A stretch of DNA of 64,000 nucleotides, taken from NCBI RefSeq assembly GCF_042649925.1, contig NZ_JBHSAF010000015.1, positions 248,001 to 312,000 of the forward strand, given 5' to 3'. Below the pieces are notes generated by a model. It ran no database searches, was not told the origin of the DNA, and saw only the letters and a program-made list of their open reading frames with translations. The stretch is from Pseudaeromonas sharmana. GTDB taxonomy: Bacteria; Pseudomonadota; Gammaproteobacteria; Enterobacterales; Aeromonadaceae. This document shows, in pieces, positions 60,230 to 64,000 of the stretch. Both the position numbers and the translations under genes were made by a program. Every line of letters begins with the position of its first letter. Position 1 is the stretch's first letter.

Positions 60230-60928
60230 TCAGGCCATCCGCTCCAGCATGGCGACAACCATGGCGGAGGAGTGACGGGCTGCCACCTCGAGATAAGCCT
60301 CGAAGGAGTCAGGAGACTCTTTGCCGGCGATGTCGGACAGGGAGCGGGTGACGACAAACGGTACCTGGAACTGGTGGCAGACCTGGGCGATGGCCGCCGC
60401 TTCCATCTCGACCGCGGCCATGGTCGGGAAATCTGCCCGGGCCTTGGCGACACGGGCCGGATCGCACATGAAGAGATCACCGGTGCAGATTAAGCCTTCC
60501 TTGCAGCGAATGCCGTCGGCCATGGCACTGACGGCATCGCGGGCGATGGCCTTCAAGCGATCATCGGCGACAAAGGCCGCAGGCATGCGCGGCACCTGGC
60601 CGATCTCGTAGCCAAACGCCGTGACGTCGACATCGTGGTGGCGAACCTCGGAGGAGATGATGACATCACCGATATGCAGCTCCGGATCGAAGCCGCCAGC
60701 AGAGCCGGTGTTGATCACGCAATCGGGGGCAAATCGGTCCAGCAGCAAGGTAGTTGCAACAGCGGCCGCCACTTTGCCAATTCCGGAAAGGGTCAGAACC
60801 ACGGCTTGGCCGGCGAGGGTGCCGCTGTAGAATTCACAGCCACCCAGTTGCAGCGTGGTGGGATTGTCGAGTTGAGCGCGCAGTAGCGCGACTTCCTGTT
60901 CCATGGCGCCAATGATGCCGATCGTCAT
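60230..60928 (-). CDS. mtnN: 5'-methylthioadenosine/S-adenosylhomocysteine nucleosidase
   Basis: 232 aa, same length as in E. coli. It splits methylthioadenosine and S-adenosylhomocysteine, and in many bacteria provides S-ribosylhomocysteine to LuxS. IGIIGAMEQEVALLRAQL at the N-terminus holds the catalytic Glu. INTGSAGGFDPELHIGDVII, AVEMEAAAIAQVCHQF (substrate Met-Glu) and VVTRSLSDIAGKESPDSF (catalytic Asp in SLSD) are intact. It is the first gene of the operon continuing with the CbiB-like gene and btuF. Confidence 0.96.
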   Translation of the reverse strand: MTIGIIGAMEQEVALLRAQLDNPTTLQLGGCEFYSGTLAGQAVVLTLSGIGKVAAAVATTLLLDRFAPDCVINTGSAGGFDPELHIGDVIISSEVRHHDVDVTAFGYEIGQVPRMPAAFVADDRLKAIARDAVSAMADGIRCKEGLICTGDLFMCDPARVAKARADFPTMAAVEMEAAAIAQVCHQFQVPFVVTRSLSDIAGKESPDSFEAYLEVAARHSSAMVVAMLERMA

Positions 60929-61149
60929 AACACATTTGTCTCTATAGGCAGGGTGAATATGGACGGCATGATAGCACTCTGCTCCCGGGCTTCGCAGCTG
61001 GAGGGCGCACAAATGGTGTCAAGCCATGCGCCATTAAGCTCCGGTTTATCACCGAGTGACTAAGATGATCGACTTTTGCTGCGGGATCCGCCGACTCATT
61101 TCCGGTGCGCATGACCCGAAAACCAGCTGCCACCGGAGAGCCGGCATTC

Positions 61150-62766
61150 ATGCAACGATGGTCTAATTTACCGCACTGGCGCGCGCTGATTTGCGGGGCG
61201 CTGGTGGCAACGCTCGTCACTGTGTTGATGATCCCGTTGCTGCATCATTTCTTCGATAGGCAAGCGGACCGGCACCTGCAACTGCAGATAGAGCAGGCGG
61301 GCAGGCTGTTTGACCTTGAGTTGGCGCGCATAGATGGCGCCCTGCAACGTTTATCCTCTTGGTCTGATTGCGGAGCTGATCAATTTCGCGAACGGCGTCG
61401 TGAACTGACCTTGACACCGAATGTCGTCGATTTCTTCTTTCTCGATGCCGAGCACCATCGTCTGTGCGCCAGTCCGCACGAGCCGGAGGAGTTTTTGCAA
61501 CGTGAACTACCTGCGCATGGCGGCCTTGGCCATATTGCGGCGACCGCGTCCTTGCTGACCGGCGAGTCGGTGTTTCATCTCTATCGTCATCTGCCAACGG
61601 GTGAATATGTTGTGGCGCGTTTGCCAGGCCAGTGGTTGACCATGCGCGCCAGCGAACTGGCCTTGCCGCTGAATGGTGGCTATTACGGCATCATTGACAA
61701 TCAAACCGGCGAGCCGTTGACGCTGTTTAACTGGCATCCCAGATTGGGGCTGCCGCACCTTGCGCAAACCTTGACGCTAGACCGTGACTACCAGGCAGGC
61801 TTGATTGAGCAGCAGTGGGTGCAAGTGCAACCACTGCTTGCGGCCCCAGGGTTGAGTCTGATTCAAGTCATCGATGCAGCGCAATTGCACGCGTTCGACT
61901 GGGCTATCACGGCTGGTTTGTGCGGCGGTTTTGTCGTCGTATGGGCGTTGGTGGCGCTGGGGTTGTTTCTGTGGTGGCGGCCTGAATCTGATCCATACCG
62001 TTTGCTTGCCTGTGCATTGGCCCAGGATGAGTTTTTCAACGTCTATCAGCCGATTCGGGACGGTCGCTCGGGTCGGTTGTGTGGCTTCGAAGTGTTGCTC
62101 CGTTGGCGGAGTGCCAGTGGCATCATCGGTCCGCAACATTTCATCCCGATGGCAGACAAAACGGGCTTGCTGGTGGAAATGACGCGACGGCAGATTGAAG
62201 AGGCGATTGACGCGCTGCAACCCCTGTTGGCGCTTGCACCTGACCTCAAGGTGTCATTCAACATCACGACTGCCCACCTCGACGATGAAGCATTTATCGC
62301 CCAGAGCCTGTTGTGGCATGCCAAGATCCCGCACCTGGTATATGAGATTACCGAAGACAACATGGTGGCGACCCATAATGCGGCGCAGTTGAGTGTCTTG
62401 CAGCGTTTGCAGCAGAGTGGCATCCGTCTGGCGGTAGATGACTTTGGCACCGGCTACAGCAGCCTGGCTTATCTGCAGTCGCTGCCGCTGGATATCCTCA
62501 AAGCCGATCGCTGCTTTGTGGCTGCGTTGGGATCCGACTCCGTGAATGCGACGATTCTGGAAGCCATTATTCGCCTGGCCCATCGGCTGCAACTGGATGT
62601 CATTGCCGAAGGGGTCACCGAAGAGCGTCAGATCGCCTGGCTCAATCAACATGGTGTCGTGTTGCAGCAGGGGTGGCGGCATGGATATCCACTGCCAATT
62701 TATGAAGGGCGCATGCTCTGGCAGCATGAGCTCGCTGCGCGGCGTCAAAACTTAGCGGTGGCTTGA
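61150..62766 (+). CDS. CSS-motif sensor c-di-GMP phosphodiesterase (EAL)
   Basis: 538 aa. Transmembrane helix (about residues 10-32), periplasmic sensor with a cysteine near residue 74 (SWSDCGADQF) and one near 104 (HRLCASPHE), as in the redox-controlled CSS domain, second helix near 265, then a cytoplasmic EAL domain. The EAL residues are present: GFEVLLRW, FNITTAHL, EITED, DDFGTGYSS, LKADRCFV, EGVTEERQ and QGWRHGYPLP. It should therefore hydrolyse c-di-GMP. DsbA/DsbB-dependent disulfides regulate such enzymes in E. coli. The start at 61150 has GGAGAG upstream; 61111 and GTG 61105 would lengthen the N-terminus. Confidence 0.9.
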   Translation: MQRWSNLPHWRALICGALVATLVTVLMIPLLHHFFDRQADRHLQLQIEQAGRLFDLELARIDGALQRLSSWSDCGADQFRERRRELTLTPNVVDFFFLDAEHHRLCASPHEPEEFLQRELPAHGGLGHIAATASLLTGESVFHLYRHLPTGEYVVARLPGQWLTMRASELALPLNGGYYGIIDNQTGEPLTLFNWHPRLGLPHLAQTLTLDRDYQAGLIEQQWVQVQPLLAAPGLSLIQVIDAAQLHAFDWAITAGLCGGFVVVWALVALGLFLWWRPESDPYRLLACALAQDEFFNVYQPIRDGRSGRLCGFEVLLRWRSASGIIGPQHFIPMADKTGLLVEMTRRQIEEAIDALQPLLALAPDLKVSFNITTAHLDDEAFIAQSLLWHAKIPHLVYEITEDNMVATHNAAQLSVLQRLQQSGIRLAVDDFGTGYSSLAYLQSLPLDILKADRCFVAALGSDSVNATILEAIIRLAHRLQLDVIAEGVTEERQIAWLNQHGVVLQQGWRHGYPLPIYEGRMLWQHELAARRQNLAVA

Positions 62767-63190
62767 CGGCGCGAAATGCTGTTTTGCTCACAGAGATAAA
62801 AGAAAAATATTTATGCATGAACATGCAAATTTGATACAAATATATTCCGATGTGGTATGGATGCCACACCGACACTGTCTCGAAATCAGAGCCAAATGGC
62901 GTTAAATGCGCTTTTTATTCGTTTTTTCTATCCCATGGTTGGCTGACTTGAGGATGGTAAACAGAATAAAACTCTGAATTTTAACCATTCATTAAACATT
63001 TACGATGTAAAATTGTGGTTAATACCTACGGGATTTCGAGATGACCGGAGATTTGACGAGGATAAATCGGTAGCCCAGTTCTGTGCAAAAATGATGCAGT
63101 GTGCACGCTTGTGGTGATGATCATATAACTTGTTGAATTGTTATGGGTTTTTTGGTTATTTCACCCTGTGTTTGGCAGCGGTGGCTTGCC

Positions 63191-63219
63191 TTGAATTGGG
63201 GCGGAAATCACAGTATATT
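63191..63219 (+). promoter_or_regulatory. Probable gltB promoter
   Basis: TTGAAT (63191-63196), a 17-base spacer and TATATT (63214-63219). Transcription would begin near 63226, leaving a leader of about 90 bases with a terminator hairpin in it. Confidence 0.5.
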
Positions 63220-63249
63220 CGCCCGTTACAAGCCCTCAGAGTGACAGCC

Positions 63250-63274
63250 AAGCTGGCAGAAGCCGGCTTTTTTT
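63250..63274 (+). terminator. Terminator-like hairpin in the gltB leader
   Basis: AAGCTGGC-AGAA-GCCGGCTT (8 bp with one G-T pair) followed by a run of T (63268-63274). It lies 44 bases before the gltB ATG and after the best promoter, so it may be an attenuator. Confidence 0.7.
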
Positions 63275-63317
63275 CTCTGCGGATGGACCCGAGATAGATT
63301 GAGAGGATTCAAGCGTG

Positions 63318-64000
63318 ATGGAATCGGCGGTACCCCAGCGCCAGGGTCTTTACGACCCTGCGAACGAACACGACGCCTGTGGTGTTGGCTTTGTGGCCCA
63401 CATGAAGGGGCAGAAGAGCCACAGTATCGTTGAACAAGGATTGTTGATCCTGAAAAATCTGGATCACCGCGGTGCGGTCGGTGCTGACCCGTTGCAGGGT
63501 GACGGCGCCGGTATTCTGATTCAGATCCCGGATCAGCTGTATCGTGCTGAAATGGCTAAGCTGGGCGTTACGTTGCCGGCCGCAGGAGAATATGGCGTCG
63601 GCATGATCTTCCTGCCGAAAGAAGCAGCTTCCCGTCAGGCCTGTGAAGAAGAGATCGAGCGTGCGATCCGTGCCGAAGGGCAGGTGGTGCTAGGCTGGCG
63701 TGATGTGCCGGTGAATGCGGACTGCCCAATGTCTCCGGTGGTGAAGGCCAAAGAGCCCGTCATCCGCCAGGTTTTCGTCGGAAGAGGCGCCGACGTCCTG
63801 GTGACCGATGCTCTGGAACGTAAGCTGTATATCATCCGCAAACGTTGTTCTCATGCCATTCGTGCACTGAAGCTCAAGCACTGTGGCGAATTCTACGTGC
63901 CGTCTTTCTCGGCGCGGACGGTCAACTACAAGGGGCTGTTACTGGCCGACCAGGTGGGGCTCTATTACAACGACCTGGTTGATGCGCGCTGTGTTTCAGC
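63318..64000 (+). CDS. gltB: Glutamate synthase large subunit, N-terminal part (runs off the window)
   Basis: 227 codons are present. The translation MESAVPQRQGLYDPANEHDA then CGVGFVAHMKGQKSHSIVEQ and LLILKNLDHRGAVGADPLQG matches the class II glutaminase domain of GltB. Cys21 would become the N-terminal nucleophile after removal of a 20-residue propeptide, as in known glutamate synthases. The D-A-C-G-V-G-F form differs from the D-N-C-G-F-G-L form of E. coli and Pseudomonas GltB. With GltD it makes two glutamates from glutamine and 2-oxoglutarate. The ATG at 63318 is preceded by a GTG at 63315; AGAGGATT lies upstream. Confidence 0.93.
   Translation, partial: MESAVPQRQGLYDPANEHDACGVGFVAHMKGQKSHSIVEQGLLILKNLDHRGAVGADPLQGDGAGILIQIPDQLYRAEMAKLGVTLPAAGEYGVGMIFLPKEAASRQACEEEIERAIRAEGQVVLGWRDVPVNADCPMSPVVKAKEPVIRQVFVGRGADVLVTDALERKLYIIRKRCSHAIRALKLKHCGEFYVPSFSARTVNYKGLLLADQVGLYYNDLVDARCVS

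Larger units (their letters stand above)
62767..63317. other. Long intergenic region and gltB leader
   Basis: No gene recognised in 550 bases. It is AT-rich in parts. Inverted repeats are TGCAT-GAAC-ATGCA (62814-62827) and TTTAC-GAT-GTAAA (62999-63011). The putative gltB promoter and the leader hairpin occupy the right end. The size fits a heavily regulated gltBD promoter; Lrp and nitrogen control are known in enterics, but I see no perfect Lrp or sigma-54 site. Confidence 0.5.

Noticed and set aside
63160..63200. A sigma-54 promoter before gltB (TTGGCAG...CTTGCC)
   Set aside because: The GG and GC elements are 12 rather than 10 bases apart, so the required spacing is not met.

Overview
The window is ordinary chromosomal DNA of a facultatively anaerobic gammaproteobacterium, moderately GC-rich. 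Many gene neighbourhoods match those of enterics and vibrios: trmO-rcsF near proS, cydDC, gltX beside tRNA-Ala(GGC), tesA-ybbA-ybbP, yfbV/ackA-pta, ycaO/focA-pflB/pflA, and mtnN-btuF-yadS. Rcs and Cpx envelope-stress components, a VC2046-like protein and a chitoporin-type porin also fit. I infer an Aeromonadales-like organism (moderate confidence; no 16S rRNA is present). I see no phage, insertion sequence, CRISPR array or obvious genomic island.

Layout. 1-3.6 kb: 5' part of proS, ycdX, an orphan membrane protein, a small lipoprotein, trmO and rcsF. 3.7-9.9 kb: cydDC, two tRNA-Gly genes, gltX and four tandem tRNA-Ala genes. 9.9-17 kb: cpxRA with a perfect CpxR box, tesA back-to-back with ybbA-ybbP, and yfcH. 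17.3-27.7 kb: the fermentative block pta, ackA, yfbV, pflA, pflB, focA, ycaO, which makes acetyl-CoA and formate from pyruvate and then acetate plus ATP. 27.9-34.9 kb: asd, a lysine exporter, a catalytically degenerate M20 peptidase, and a basic amino acid ABC transporter preceded by an ARG box. 34.9-40 kb: a periplasmic transglutaminase-like protein, xthA, a response regulator with TPR repeats, and four tandem tRNA-Tyr genes. 40-49 kb: a VC2046-like protein, cyuA, rlhA, a DUF2157 membrane protein, a Cdd1-type helix-hairpin-helix protein, mqo, an acetyltransferase and a Nudix hydrolase. 49-58.3 kb: a soluble FIST-domain chemoreceptor, an M32 carboxypeptidase, smrA, a TraB/GumN protein, a DUF1904 protein, ybbO, a chitoporin-like porin and yadS. 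58.4-64 kb: mtnN, a CbiB-like gene and btuF, then a CSS-EAL c-di-GMP phosphodiesterase and the start of gltB behind a long leader.

No unmistakably new multi-gene system was found. The most notable points are: an M20 dipeptidase homologue that has lost nearly all its metal ligands and its general base, beside an ArgR-type transporter operon; a CpxA homologue with a proline-rich periplasmic insertion; tesA and ybbA start codons that overlap on opposite strands; paired operator-like palindromes around a CRP-like site before the porin gene; and a terminator hairpin inside the gltB leader.
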